Source of the DNA: Xenopus tropicalis
Taxonomy: Eukaryota; Chordata; Amphibia; Anura; Pipidae
Assembly: GCF_000004195.4 (NCBI RefSeq)
Contig: NC_030679.2
Coordinates: 17,029,212-17,093,211 of the forward strand
Direction of reading: 5' to 3'
Length of the DNA: 64,000 nucleotides
Position numbers and translations under genes: made by a program. Position 1 is the first letter of the stretch, and each line of letters begins with the position of its first letter. This document shows, piece after piece, positions 1-10,691 of this stretch. The notes beneath the pieces were generated by a model, which made no database searches, had not been told where the DNA came from, and saw nothing but the letters and a program-made list of their open reading frames with translations.

Positions 1-725
1 AAGATATACCCTCCTCCCGATCACAACTTTAACGGTGAGGATTCAAGATAGCAATCTCAATTCTGAATCGATAGAATCTTTGTGCCTACACCTCATTGTT
101 CTTTACCTCGGCACAAAGGTTCAAGTGTGTGACTCAAGCTGTGTATACAGCCGATCGCAAAACTCAATCCCAACAGTAGCTGCAAAAGCGATCGAAAAAA
201 ATTAATTGATTAATTAATCAAAGTCCCATGCCTACCACTCAGTGTTCTAGTACCTCGGCATAGGAATTAGTAATACAAGGGTACACACCCAATCACCACT
301 TCAACAAACAATGAGGATTCAGAACATCAGTCTCAAATTTAGGTCAGTAAAATTCCTTGTGCCTACAACCCAATAGTGTTTACCTCGGCACAAGGATAAA
401 TGGCATAGGGTATACACGCTGACGCGCGTTTCGCTCAAAAGCTTTGTCAAGGCAAATCTTTTTTTATGTATACCCTATGCCATTTATCCTTGTGCCGAGG
501 ATAAATGGGACTTTGATTAATTAATCAATTAATTTTTTTCGATCGGCTTTTGCAGCTACTGTTGGGATTGAGTTTTGCGATCGGCTGTGTATGTCACACA
601 CTTGAACCTTTGTGCCGAGGTAAAGAACAATGAGGTGTAGGCACAAAGATTCTATCGATTCAGAATTGAGATTGCTATCTTGAATCCTCACCGTTAAAGT
701 TGTGATCGGGAGGAGGGTATATCTT
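1..725. repeat. Long imperfect inverted repeat, clipped by the window edge
   Basis: Bases 1-228 are nearly the reverse complement of 506-725: the first 20 bases pair with 706-725, with an indel of about 9 bases near 133. A second inner stem pairs 383-415 with 468-500 around a 52-base loop. Bases 229-382 have no partner, so one arm carries or lost about 155 bp. Position 1 still pairs, so the palindrome very likely continues to the left of the window. The arms contain repeated units of the form GTGCC...CCTCGGCAC. The loop holds a GACGCGCGTTTCGC motif. No coding potential is seen. It may be part of a large DNA transposon or a satellite-like inverted duplication; the family is not identified. Confidence 0.85.
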
Positions 726-978
726 TGTGGTTAATTCCTGTGCCGAGGTAAAAGAAGCGCTGAGTCATAGGCACAGAGCCCTGTTAGTGTAAAAACTGAG
801 AGCAACTTTAAATAGATTTTTGAATTCTCACCTTGGAAGTTGTGATTGGGCGGCGTGTATATTCTGTGTTATTATTCCTGTTGCCGAGATAAAAAAGTCC
901 CGGGTTGTAGGCACAGGATCTTTAATCAATACATTCCCTGTGCCGAGGTAAACCATTTGGAGTTGTAGGCACAAAGAT
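726..978. repeat. Degenerate tandem hairpin units (GTGCC...GGCAC)
   Basis: Three units with the pattern CCTGTGCCGAGGTAAA, about 15-20 bases, then GTAGGCACA occur near 738, 877 and 936. The same unit occurs at 607-652, and in reverse orientation near 82, 230 and 360. Each can fold with a stem of about 6-8 bp. Flanking sequence is also shared (AAGTTGTGAT with GGG near 699 and 838), so this is a decayed tandem array of roughly 135-145 bp units. It is not a tRNA and not CRISPR: spacing and unit sequence are too variable and spacers are themselves repeated. Confidence 0.65.
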
Positions 979-1700
979 TTGAACTCACAGATTAAGATCG
1001 GCTGAGAAAGAACACATTTGTAGTCTTTGATTTCGCACCTTGATATTAGAGTATTAAGAGCTAGCAGTGGGCGGAGAAGTGAAGCTTGTGAACGCGTTAA
1101 GTAATGGCTCGCAGGGGATTGTAAATTTGGGCAATCTTTGAGTGATAATAGGGAAATTATGTGATCCAACTACAACCCCCGTCAACCTCTGTGAGACTAG
1201 TGAAGTCAGCTGAACAGTGACTGACAGCCGTAACCAGCATCGTTTTTATTAAGCATGTTAAGTATCAGTATGCAAGGCACGGACACAGAAACAAGTTAAA
1301 ATCCACGAAGTTTACTCTAATTAGGTGGGAGTAAGTCTCGATCGATATGTATGTACACAATAAAGACCGAATGCTCTTTACTTAATAAGCACCTTGGATC
1401 AGAATTAAAGTAGTACTCTCCCCTACTCAACCAATACGTGGGAGTTACAGTTCAGGCTAATCGCTAATGACTATCGGACTGATTTGTGTCGGCCTCAGTA
1501 TAGCGATCTGGATACGTGTCTATGTTATAATTCAACCTACTACCTATATATAATCTATATACTTATTAGCATATATGATACCTTAAATACAATAAATTGG
1601 AGTTTGCATTGACAGTTTAGGACTCTGGTGTGATCCAGTACTATACCTATATGCCACAAGCTGATCTGGGCATACACATTTTTACTTGTAATAAAGCAGA
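979..1700. other. Unassigned noncoding sequence
   Basis: I see no credible open frame, RNA gene or clear terminal repeats here. Composition resembles the flanking repeat-rich DNA, so it may be more of the element represented by 1-978. Confidence 0.4.
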
Positions 1701-2118
1701 AATAATACACAACAAAATAATAAAGAAACGTAAACATGTTAAGAGTTATTAATTCTTTATTAGCAACGCTTTGAGTGGCACAGTCTGGGAGGTCAGGGAT
1801 TCGAACCTGTGAAACAAACAGGTTAGAAACTTACCGTGTGTTCCTGCTCCTGTGTGTTCCATACGAATCGGATATATCTGCCGGTCAATCGCAACAACAA
1901 ACTAAAAATCATACACAATAAAATAATAAACTAATAAAGAAACGTGAACATGATAAGAGTTAGTAAGTCTTTATTAGCAACACTCTGAATGTAGCATTTT
2001 GGGAGGTCTGGGATTCGAACCATAGAACCCTGTGAAACAAACAGGTTAAAAACTTACCTTGTACTCTCGCTCCCGTGCGTGCCATATGAATTTGATACAA
2101 TTGCCGGTCAATTGCAAC
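1701..2118. repeat. Two-copy tandem duplication (~214 bp) with a B-box-like motif
   Basis: Copies at about 1701-1905 and 1907-2118 share AATAAAGAAACGT, TCTTTATTAGCAAC, GGGATTCGAACC, AAACAAACAGGTTA and GCCGGTCAAT in the same order. GGGATTCGAACC lies at 1796-1807 and 2010-2021, exactly 214 bp apart. Its reverse complement GGTTCGAATCCC matches the pol III B-box / tRNA T-arm core on the minus strand. The surrounding bases do not fold as a complete tRNA and I see no clear A box at the right distance. It could be a tRNA-derived SINE fragment or a primer-binding-site-like sequence. Confidence 0.7.
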
Positions 2119-3019
2119 AAAGTAGAGGTTTCAGTCGATATCATCAGGAGAACTGCTCACACTTAATGCATTTGTTACATTTGCAAAATTGATTTGAGGA
2201 ATTCCTTTAAACCTCGATAGAGCAGTAGTGTGACAATTGTCACAGATATGTCAGTATAATATACCAATAAGGCATAGGGTAGTGATTTTAGAAACTCTTT
2301 TTGTTGCTTTTCTATCTTTTTAAACTGAATATGTTTTAGTATTTTCTCAATAAAGGTTAGATTTTATTAGTTATAGGTGTGCCAGTTCTACATATGTGTC
2401 TTTTCAATTAATTTAAATTCCTATTACACATCTGAGCACCGTATAGTAGAGCTGTAGTGCGAGGTTCTCTCCAAACATATAAGTACCAACATGTACTGAA
2501 CTGTAACTCACACACTTTTCATCGATAGGGTATTATTGCACGGGGGCAAGAACTATTGGGGTTCATAGGGGCCGGAATAAAGGCAGCAGCACATACCGAG
2601 AGAGTTACGGGGGTCTAGACTCACGGGATAGTCAGTGAAGGCAGAGCGGTACTAATCCAGGTCGCGCTGGTAATACAGGAGTATTTAAAAAAAAACTGTT
2701 TCTTATTCGGGCACATGTTTCATTTTCGGGCACTGAGTAGTAGTGGACTGATTGAGTGTTGGTGTCCGTACCCAGCAAAGGGGGGACCGCCAATCACAAC
2801 ACACAAGTCCATACAATTTAGAGATGCCCCGAGTCGAACAGCATAAGGGAAAGGGGATGACCGCCATAAAGATACTATGCATAATAAAAGGGGATGGACT
2901 ATGCAGTGGAGTGCAGGTTGGCAGGTACAGGGTACAGCGAGTAGTGTGATAAAGTAAAATAAAAGTATGAGCAGAGTAAAAACAAAGTATAGAGACTGTT
3001 GAGAGAGAGTTAGAGAAAA
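2119..3019. other. Unassigned noncoding sequence
   Basis: A few short open frames occur on both strands but none has a recognisable domain. TTCGGGCAC is repeated at about 2707 and 2733. The right part is G-rich. No terminal repeats were found. Confidence 0.35.
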
Positions 3020-3258
3020 TACCCTGTTTCCCCGAAAATAGGACATCCTCCGAAAGTAAGGCACCCCCCTGATTTTTAACCCCCCTCGGAAAATAAGGCA
3101 CCCCCTGAAAATAAGACACCCACCTAGGGCTGGGCGATAAATCTGTACTGTATTCTTCTTCATGGAAAAATAAGACATCCCCTGAAAATAAGACCTAGTG
3201 CATATTTTGGAGCTTAAAAAAATATAAGACAGTGTCTTATTTTCGGGGAAACAGGGTA
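3020..3258. mobile_element. MITE with 25-bp terminal inverted repeats, TA-flanked
   Basis: The left end, CCCTGTTTCCCCGAAAATA, is mirrored by TATTTTCGGGGAAACAGGG at the right end. Both are flanked by TA (3020-3021 and 3257-3258), as expected for a Tc1/mariner-type target duplication. AAAATAAGACA-type motifs recur inside on both strands. There is no coding capacity, so it is non-autonomous. The ends match a MITE widespread in tetrapods as I remember it; the superfamily is inferred from the TA flanks only. Confidence 0.85.
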
Positions 3259-3504
3259 GCAGACAATGCAATGGTAAACCAGGGAGATACAAATTGGTAT
3301 AGAACGTACCAAGACACTTAAGTAACATTTAGACAGTTCAAAGTCACTTATAATATTGTAACAGTTGTCAGCGGTCACATATAGTATATGTTGCAACAAT
3401 ACTCAGTGGACAGATTTGAAGACAGCAACAATGTATCCATATGGAAAGTACAGAACAGTCTATAACCTGTGCTGAAAAGCAAAAAATCAGTATAAGCTAC
3501 AAAG
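3259..3504. other. Sequence between MITE and Penelope-like element
   Basis: No coding potential seen. It lies immediately 3' of the minus-strand Penelope-like reading frame, so it may be that element's 3' untranslated region. Confidence 0.4.
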
Positions 3505-3918
3505 TCATTTCAAATAGAACGAAGCATAAGAGACCATTTCATTCAGGCCATTTGGGTTAATTGTATTAAGTCTGTGCATCCATTTTAGTTTGGTGCGTAA
3601 GAGAAGTTTCTCACGGTCACCACCTCTCACTGGAGGGGGAATAAAGTCAATCAGCATACTGCGTAGACTGGCCAACGAGTGCTTTTTTAACATAAAGTGT
3701 GCAGACACTGGAGTATTGGCTTCACCTGTGGCAAGGGCTGAGCGTATCGCGGATCTGTGGTTCACCATCCGGTCTCTGAAAGAAGTAATGGTTTTGCCAA
3801 TATATATAAGGCCACAGGGGCATTTAATGAAGTAAATGACGTATTTGGAGGTGCATGTAAGTCTATGTTTGATTTGAATTGTCTTGCCAGTATGTGGATG
3901 ATTAAACACGGGGGCCAA
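3505..3918 (-). pseudogene. GIY-YIG endonuclease domain of Penelope-like element
   Basis: A 137-codon open segment shows the nuclease core: VIYFIKC at residues 27-33, LIYIGKT at 37-43 (the YIG half), Arg48 in FRDR, His54, and Glu103 in the DREKLL helix, followed by [12 protein letters not shown] and NPNGLNE. That last block is typical of the C-terminus of Penelope-like proteins. In the family this domain nicks the target to prime reverse transcription. The key residues look preserved, but the segment is cut off from the RT upstream by frameshifts and has no start of its own. The segment begins at a TTG codon, so it is a protein fragment, not a gene. Confidence 0.9.
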
Positions 3919-4178
3919 TGATGAGTGAGCTGCAAGTAGTGCAATTGGGGCATCTGTAACACCCTAGACGGGCTGCTGGCAACCAGGTTGTAGGGGTCTC
4001 TGAACTGTAGCTATGGATGGGATCCGTTTTGACTAGTAGGTCACGCAGGCTCCTGCCCCTTCTGTAGGAGGGGTCCTAAAGATGGGGGGGAGTGAACAGT
4101 CTTTTTCAACCACCGACCTGTGATACAATATGGAGTCCGTGAGAGGTTTCTTATCCAGGGCAAATGTTGTAATGAAAG

Positions 4179-5262
4179 TTAATCTTTCATTCTGGCTCTT
4201 TGGTTGAGAATACTTGTTAGTGTCCAAGGTGCGTGTCCGGGGCAGACGGAGTGCTCCTTCTTTACTTTGTAGAAGGTCCTGTAGTAAGTAGCCTCTCTGC
4301 AGAAATTGTTACCAAGTACCAAGTCATCGAGTTGTTGGTGAAGAAGGTGTTGATCGGAATTGTTGCGCACCATTCTGACCATCTGGGAGTAAGGGATGCT
4401 CCTGAGTAGGTGTGGAGGATGGCAGAAGGAATGGTGCAATAAGGTATTACGGTCAGTAGCTTTCCTGTAGATGGTAGTTGTAAACATGGAGTCGGTGAGG
4501 GTAATTGTCAAGTCCAAAAAGGCAACCGATAATGGATCAATATGGGCCGTGAACTTAATAGTGGTAGGAAGATCGTTCAGTTCCCTGACCATTGTCAGAA
4601 ACTGTTCCTGTGTGCCAGACCAGAGAATCAGCAGGTCATCTATGTAGCCGAACAGCCTAAAGATGTGTACACCGTATTTAGGGAAAATGTGAGAGTTCTC
4701 AAAATTAGACATATATAGGTTCGCAAAGGAAGGGGCAACATTAGACCCCATACTGGTGCCACTGGTCTGTAAATAATATGAAAATTCAAACTTAAAATAA
4801 TTCAGAGTCAAACAGTGGTTCAGCAATGTCATTAGGAACTCAGTAGATGGTCTATCCTTCTCAGAGTGATCCTGTAGAAATTTTTGGACAACAGCTATCC
4901 CTTCCTCGATTGGGATGACCGTGTACAGTGAGGAAACGTCCATAGTAGCAAGTAGGAGTTTTTGAGGTAGAGGATAAAGATCTTGTAGCTTCACTAGCAG
5001 ATCCCCAGTGTCCCTAATGTATGTGTTCATTTTCTGCACTATGGGTTGTAAATAATAGTCCACAAAGATGGAGAGAGATTGCAGAAGTGAATCACAGGCA
5101 CTAACAATTGGTCGGCCAAGTGGTGTGGTTAGATTTTTATGTATTTTCGGTAGCGTGTAAAATATGGGACATTTAGGGAACTCCTTAGTCAGAAAGTTAA
5201 ATACATCAGAGGTAATAAAGCCACCATTCAGACCTAGTTGTAACGTATTGTCAATTATTTTC
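4179..5262 (-). pseudogene. Penelope-like reverse transcriptase domain (fragment)
   Basis: The frame is open from about 5262 to 4179. The early part reads FYTLPKIHK and then GRPIVS, the conserved entry into the fingers/palm of Penelope-like RTs. From the Met at 5063, motif A (TMDVSSLYT) is at residues 40-48, motif B ([13 protein letters not shown]) at 102-114, motif C (YIDD) at 140-143, and a FLDLTI motif follows at 172-177. The catalytic aspartates are retained. The frame stops at 4179 and similarity resumes in another frame at 4227-4033 (ending near GAGACVTY), so a frameshift lies near 4200-4225. The enzyme would copy element RNA at a nicked target; this copy is dead. Confidence 0.92.
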
Positions 5263-5277
5263 TTATATATATATATT

Positions 5278-5334
<57 letters not shown>

Positions 5335-5345
5335 ATATATATTAT
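5263..5345. repeat. (TA)n microsatellite
   Basis: An almost uninterrupted run of TA dinucleotides, broken by ATTCCT near 5275 and CA near 5331. It sits exactly at the 5' end of the Penelope-like frame. Confidence 0.97.
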
Positions 5346-5459
5346 GGCTTAATAGTAATTAGCCCCAGTACCCCAGCCCTTGTAGATCCTCAGTCAGTAT
5401 GATTCTACTTACACCTGACACAAGGTCCTTCCCTAGGGAAGCACAAAATATCTATCCTT

Positions 5460-5640
5460 AGTGAGAATGAATTTTTTATTTGTTCGGAGAATTAATATTA
5501 TTTATTTATATAGCAACAACAAATTCCACCTTGCTTTACAGAGAATATGCATTATACTTAGTTTTGGAGTGTGGGAAGAAACCCCTGCAGACAGGGGGGA
5601 ACATACATATTTCTGGCTTCCAAGGCTTCCAGTGATAGAG
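5460..5640. repeat. Fragment of an old dispersed repeat
   Basis: TTATTTATATAGC, TTACAGAGAA, GTGTGGGA-GAAACC, GCAGACAGGGGG and GAACATACA occur in an order I recognise from a common frog dispersed repeat. The fragment at 38155-38310 appears to be the same family in the opposite orientation (GTGGGTTTTCTTC...CCAAAAACATACAGGCAG). It could be a LINE 3' region. Class not certain. Confidence 0.45.
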
Positions 5641-6004
5641 ATTCATCTTATTATCTAAATTAGGGAAATGACCACACATTTAGTGCCTTTTATAAAAGTG
5701 TGAGGGTTACACTGTCATTCTGAATCACCAGGTCAGAACCTGCATTGAATCGTTCCACCACTTTGCCTATAGCAAATTCTGTCATTGGTTTTTTTATTGC
5801 CCATCACAATAGGTACTCCAAATCCCTTTCTTTGGCCTACAGTGAAAGCAAAGGGACACTCATCATGCATGTTTTCAACATATTTTATTTAGGATTTATT
5901 ATGTATGGCAGAGACAGAAAAAGTCAGTTTTTAGAAGCTCTCTTTTCCATCTCTAGCACATATTGTTTTAGGAAGTAATATCATGATCTATCAGTGTAGG
6001 GAGG
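5641..6004. other. Unassigned noncoding sequence
   Basis: No supported features; short open frames only. Confidence 0.35.
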
Positions 6005-6135
6005 GATGTATATTTCATCCCCTACTAATAAATAATAAAACTGCATTGTAAACTATAGATGTAGAAAGGGGGTATATATTTCATCCCCTACTAATAAAAA
6101 AATAAAAATGTAATGTCTGTGAACTATATGTAATA
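6005..6135. repeat. 66-bp tandem duplication
   Basis: TATTTCATCCCCTACTAATAA occurs at about 6011 and 6077, each followed by A-rich sequence and GTAAACTATA or GTGAACTATA. Two diverged copies of about 66 bp. Confidence 0.75.
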
Positions 6136-6250
6136 TATGGAGGGTTAGTTGCTACAGACAAATTCCAGGTACAGAGAGGAAGTCCCTTTTTTTAGTAGAA
6201 GGAGGCTTCAGGCAATCTAGTTTTTTTCTGTGGGGCAAGTACATCTATAG

Positions 6251-6525
6251 TGGTGATCCCCAACCAGTTGCTCGTGAACAACATGTTACTCACCACCCCC
6301 TTTGATGTTGTTTCCAGTGGCTTCAAAGTAGGTTCCATTTTTAAATTTCTGGCTTGGAGGCACAGAGACAAAGTTTTACTCCAAGCAGAACCTCCTGCAG
6401 GTCAACAGTCCACATGGAGCTACCAAATAGCCAATAACAGTCCTATTTTCATGCTTTTGTGGCTCACCAACACTTTGTACATCTGAGTGTGGCTCACAAG
6501 TAAAAAAAAAGGTTGGGGATCCCTG
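6251..6525. mobile_element. hAT-type MITE with perfect 8-bp target duplication
   Basis: The left end reads TGGTGATCCCCAACC and the right end GGTTGGGGATCCCTG. The 8 bases ATCTATAG flank it on both sides (6243-6250 and 6526-6533). TIR sequence and 8-bp duplication fit the hAT superfamily. There is no transposase. The same family recurs truncated at 52641-52833. The exact left boundary may shift by up to three bases because the canonical first bases CAG overlap the duplicated TAG. Confidence 0.9.
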
Positions 6526-6533
6526 ATCTATAG

Positions 6534-7845
6534 GCACCCAAAGCCTAGTTAGGGAGAGAACACAATTTGCTCTTTTAAATGCTCCTGGAAGGCAAAACTC
6601 TAAACAACTTTTTGGCAGAACAGTTTTGCTGTTAATTCAGATAATTCAGGAACTCTAAAACAACTAATATGTCAGTGTTTAATAAATCTGCAACTTGTAA
6701 TTGAGTAATGGAGCCCTTACCAAAAACTCGACCATATACACACTATTGTGTATATAGTGGGCTACTAAAGGCCTAGGCAGTCAGCAGATAGTGAGGTTAG
6801 GCTTGTGGGCCATAGGTGAAAATAAAAAAAAGAATTATGCACAATTATATTGTGAATGCACAAAATGCACAAAAATTAAGGCATTTGAAGGCATATTTTC
6901 TTTTGTGAAAACTGCTTTTGCAGTAAGAAGTTTTATTAGATACACTATGCACACTGAAATAGTAACATACAAAATCTTTTTTTTTACTGGCATTTGACTT
7001 GCTAAATGTTTCCAAAACATATATAAATCATGCAAAGGAATAAATGACTCTAAAGAGAGCCATCTCACCCCAATAGTACAGGAGGTTCTTCACCCACAAT
7101 TGCATTTACAAGCCACAGCCCGTAAAAAAAAAAGTCTCCACCTAGAAGGTAGGTAGGGGTTCCCAAATGGGATTATGGTACAAAGGCACCATATCCCACT
7201 GTGTTGAATGAGTAGTGTAAGGTGAAGGAGTCTCTGCTCCACAAGTAGGAAGAACCTCTCTGGGGTTGACATTGGTCCAGTAAAAATACAGGTCAATGCC
7301 AATGTTATTAAAAGGAAAGAAAAACAACATATATAGGATTTTTTTTATTGAGCAGGCGTAACCATACAGTAGTACTACAGTAAAGAAAGCAGGATTGTAG
7401 AGGAACCAGTAGTCTTCTGACAAAGCTTCAGTATATTTTTGTAAAACTGTCATCTTCTTGCATGTTTAGGGGTGTTAAAAAAGGATTTTTTTTTGTAACT
7501 CCACTCATCTCCATGTTATGAAAAGGAGAAATACGTAAGTACTAAAGATCAAAGAAGAGTACTGTACTTTAATGTTTAGATGTACGTCACTTAATCTAGA
7601 AAAGATAAATGTGCTTTATATGTTCTGTAAAAACCAGAGGTTAAACTATGTACCGTATATAAGAGCTTGTAATGCTGTTATGGAATGCTGGCTGTTTGTT
7701 CTGGGACAATATCATTAATTCTGCCTATCTGGATGCAGAGTAGAAGGGATTCTATATACAATATTTGGGAGTTAAAAGGGGATCTAAACATTGTTGCTTC
7801 ATCACACTTAACTCAAATGTTGCTGGACTACAAATCCCAGCATAC
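6534..7845. other. Unassigned noncoding sequence
   Basis: AT-rich; short open frames on both strands show no domain. A frog-type CTACAAATCCCAGCATACTTT sequence at about 7827-7848 is a known-looking dispersed repeat segment and forms the target of the next element. Confidence 0.4.
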
Positions 7846-7853
7846 TTTAACAT

Positions 7854-8098
7854 CAGGGCCAGGCCAGTGCTATGAGTGCCCAAAGCACATCCCCTGCAGC
7901 GAGGTGAGGAGTGGAAAGAAGGGGGGCTGACGAGTAGTAAGGGTGAAGCGATACACGATTGTTACAAGTGGGGAGCACATCACATTGCTGGCCGGAACTA
8001 GGGGTAGGCAGAGAGCTGAGCAGGTATGTGCCTAGCGCCCCCTACTGTGTTGTGCCCTAGGCAGGTGCCTACTCTGCCTACCCATAGTTCTGGCCCTG
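7854..8098. mobile_element. hAT-type MITE (CAGGGCCAG ends), perfect 8-bp duplication
   Basis: The element begins CAGGGCCAGG and ends TTCTGGCCCTG. The 8 bases TTTAACAT flank it exactly at 7846-7853 and 8099-8106. An internal inverted pair, CCGGAACTAGGGGTAGGCAGAG near 7993 and CTCTGCCTACCCATAGTTCTGG near 8073, gives a hairpin right half. No coding frame. The CAGGGCC ends relate it to 60442-60749. Confidence 0.92.
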
Positions 8099-8499
8099 TT
8101 TAACATATTATCAGTGGACGAACAATAGTCCAGCAATATCAGGGTTGTATTCTTAAAGCATATTTCCCTAACTTTCTGGGGTCCAGGTGCTTGTTAAAAT
8201 GCAAAATAATTCTCCAATGAGAATCCCAGCTGATCTGTGTCAGTCTGGTTCCTTGTTCTTTGTTCCTACATTTGGAGCTAGAAGCAATAAAGGACTATGA
8301 AAGGTTAATATAAATTAAAAGTAAGTCTAAAGGCATTCTTTTTAAGTACTTACTGCATATATAAATTCCCAGATCCCTGCTTGCTTCTCTGAGATATGTT
8401 GCTGGCAGCCTACAGCAGTGTGAAGACTACTGAGCATGTGTGTAACTTGATCCTGTCTGCTGTTCTGAGCTACACATGCCCACCAACCAATCAGAAGCG

Positions 8500-8905
8500 G
8501 ATCTGGCGGGGGGGGGGGTCATTCTGTTTGAGAAACCGCAGAAAACATTTGCCACAACAAAAAAGTTGCCAAGACAAAAATGTCACAGAGACAAAAAAGT
8601 CACTGATACAAAAAATGGCCATTGGTTTTAATGCATTTGGAGTGAGAAAAAATGCCCATTGACTTTCATGCATTAACAGTAAAGAAAAAAGTTTCACGCA
8701 AAAAATGTCACCCACGTAAATTTAATTTAATTGCACGTAAATTTTTTTGCCTATTGAATTCATTTTGCAATTTTTTTGCAGTTTCGAGAATTTTCAAAAC
8801 AGCACAATTGCAGCACGTCAAAAAAGATTGTTGTGCACAGCATTTTTTTGATACGTGCAACAGTTTTTTTTTGCATGGCAAATTTTTCTTCAAAGTATGA
8901 GCCCA
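8500..8905. mobile_element. AT-rich MITE of the GACAAAAAAGTC family
   Basis: Repeated motifs ACAAAAAAGT, GACAAAAATGTCAC and CCCATTGACTTTCATGCATT, followed by long T-runs with TTTTTGCAATTTTTTTGCA, match a palindromic Xenopus MITE family. Copies at 13593-13776 and 44973-45262 share the vocabulary (GGGCGACAAAAATAAGAC). Boundaries are approximate; terminal repeats are too eroded to place a target duplication. Confidence 0.6.
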
Positions 8906-10691
8906 TGTGATTGAGCCTCAAAATGATATTACATAATTAAGCTGCCATACTTTCCAGCTTATAAAAACTAGAAAGCACCTAAATTCCATGAACATAAAAA
9001 AACACAAAAACCGTTAAAAAAAACAGACATGGCAGCAAGATAACTGCAGAAATGGAAAGATATAAAGCATCACCTCGCCTACACTCCCACAAGCGGAATA
9101 TCACAAACTTGTTCTTCTATCTTCTTTCCCTGCTTGTCTCTCTCTGCCACCCTCTGCCTGGCTGAGACACAGTGGAACACATGGCCATCTTTGATTTCCA
9201 CATAATTCAGAACAGTTAGGAGGTATGGTTATGCTTTCGGGAACTAGATGTTTGCTCTGAAAACGGGCAAAACCAAAATAACGGTTATAAAAAAATCAGT
9301 CCTGCATTTATCTCATCTTTTAATACTGCAAATTTCAATCAAGGGGCCTCATTTATCAAATCCCCCTTCATGCACAAAGGAGCACAAGTAAGTAGAGGGC
9401 CCTAATGCATTTTTCACCTGTTGGCACACAAACTAGGTGGCATCCAAAATTATGTTTATGTATCGCCCCATCCCACCCTATAATAAATACAGTGCTTCTA
9501 AATGCAGGTATCCTATTATTCATGGTACAAGTGTGGGTCTTTGCAAAAACGTGTGCTTAGGGTGCAACTAAGTGCAAGGCAGGGTGTCGTAAAATGCTTC
9601 AACTGCTTTATGTATTGCTATGTATGCCTTCTGGAAATGAGAATTAATCTAGCTTGAGCTTATTTGAAAGGAGAGACACAAATGTGGTCTTAAAACTGCA
9701 TGAGATAACTACCTGACCAAGGCCTCTTTTAGTAAATGGGGCAATTCCCCTTATAGCAGTTGATTTCCTTTGCCCGTAAGTAATTTCTGGGTAGGGTGCA
9801 AAGTGCAAACAAATGGGAGCAAACCACTGCAAAGACCTGTACTTCACCCATAAATACAGTGTTGCACATATTTGTTAAGCAGGCTGGGGGTACTACAAGG
9901 GCATCCTCTTGAATACCCCATAGATTTTACAGTAACTTGTGTTACAGGGCTGTGTTGTTTCCCTGGGGGCATACATATTGCCCTGTAACTAAACTCCAAT
10001 GGCCATGATTTTGCAGCTTTTTCTGCTCTATCACTTGCATATGGGGGTTTAATAAAGGAGGTCCCCCTGTATCTAAAAATCAGTTATTGTGACACACTGG
10101 ACTAGTGGTTGTTCACAATGACCCTTTAATTTAAAAGGCTAACTCAGTGTACTGTAATCATTAAATAGTAGTTTCCCTGTAGACTGTAGTGTATTGAATA
10201 AATCATGTATGTAAATTATCATAGTGGTTATCTCATCTCTACTTCAGAGACTCCACATGACTCTGCAGCACTCCAAGATATGAAGTAATACCTTTCCTGT
10301 GGGGAATGCCATCATTCTTCCAACATGTGTTCCTCTCTTATAGGCCATCTTTCTGCTGTCCTCTCCGCATGGAGTAAGCATTTTGATTGGCTATTAGTCA
10401 TATCAAGCTACTATTATACTGGTATTTGCTGTGCAAGCTGGCAGTGTGCATTAGTTCAAAAAACCCTTACCACAGAGCAACAGAGTCTGCCCATAATTAG
10501 TATGATGAGTCTACACATAAATCCCATTACATTAGGCTATAATAATAGCATTTAGAGGACATTTAACAATTGGTCTTTATTCTTGGACTTTTACATTAGA
10601 ATGAATGAATGAATTAATAAAACTACTGCAATTTGATATATTAGGCTTAAAATTTAGACTATGACTTTGATTTTGACTTTAGACTTCAGAT
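8906..10691. other. Unassigned noncoding sequence, with a weak MITE candidate
   Basis: GGGGCCTCATTTATCAAA at about 9342 and TTTAGTAAATGGGGC at about 9729 could be eroded ends of one element, but the match is poor. Nothing else is supported. Confidence 0.35.

Larger units (their letters stand above)
3505..5262 (-). mobile_element. Penelope-like retroelement, 5'-truncated and broken
   Basis: Read on the minus strand, the order is reverse transcriptase (5262 down to about 4030), a cysteine-rich linker, then a GIY-YIG nuclease (3918-3505). This order is diagnostic of GIY-YIG-bearing Penelope-like elements such as Neptune and Penelope. The linker near 3960 reads [10 protein letters not shown], a zinc-finger-like motif, in a different frame from its neighbours. 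At least two frameshifts and a stop separate the parts, so it cannot make one polyprotein. The open frame starts abruptly at the TA microsatellite at 5263, which marks the 5' truncation point. Confidence 0.92.

Noticed and set aside
607..978. CRISPR-like repeat array
   Set aside because: Units vary, spacing is irregular, intervening sequence is itself repeated, and the setting is a vertebrate transposon landscape.
1796..2021. Possible tRNA genes on the minus strand
   Set aside because: Only the T-arm-like core GGTTCGAATCCC is present; no acceptor stem pairing, anticodon arm or complete cloverleaf can be drawn.
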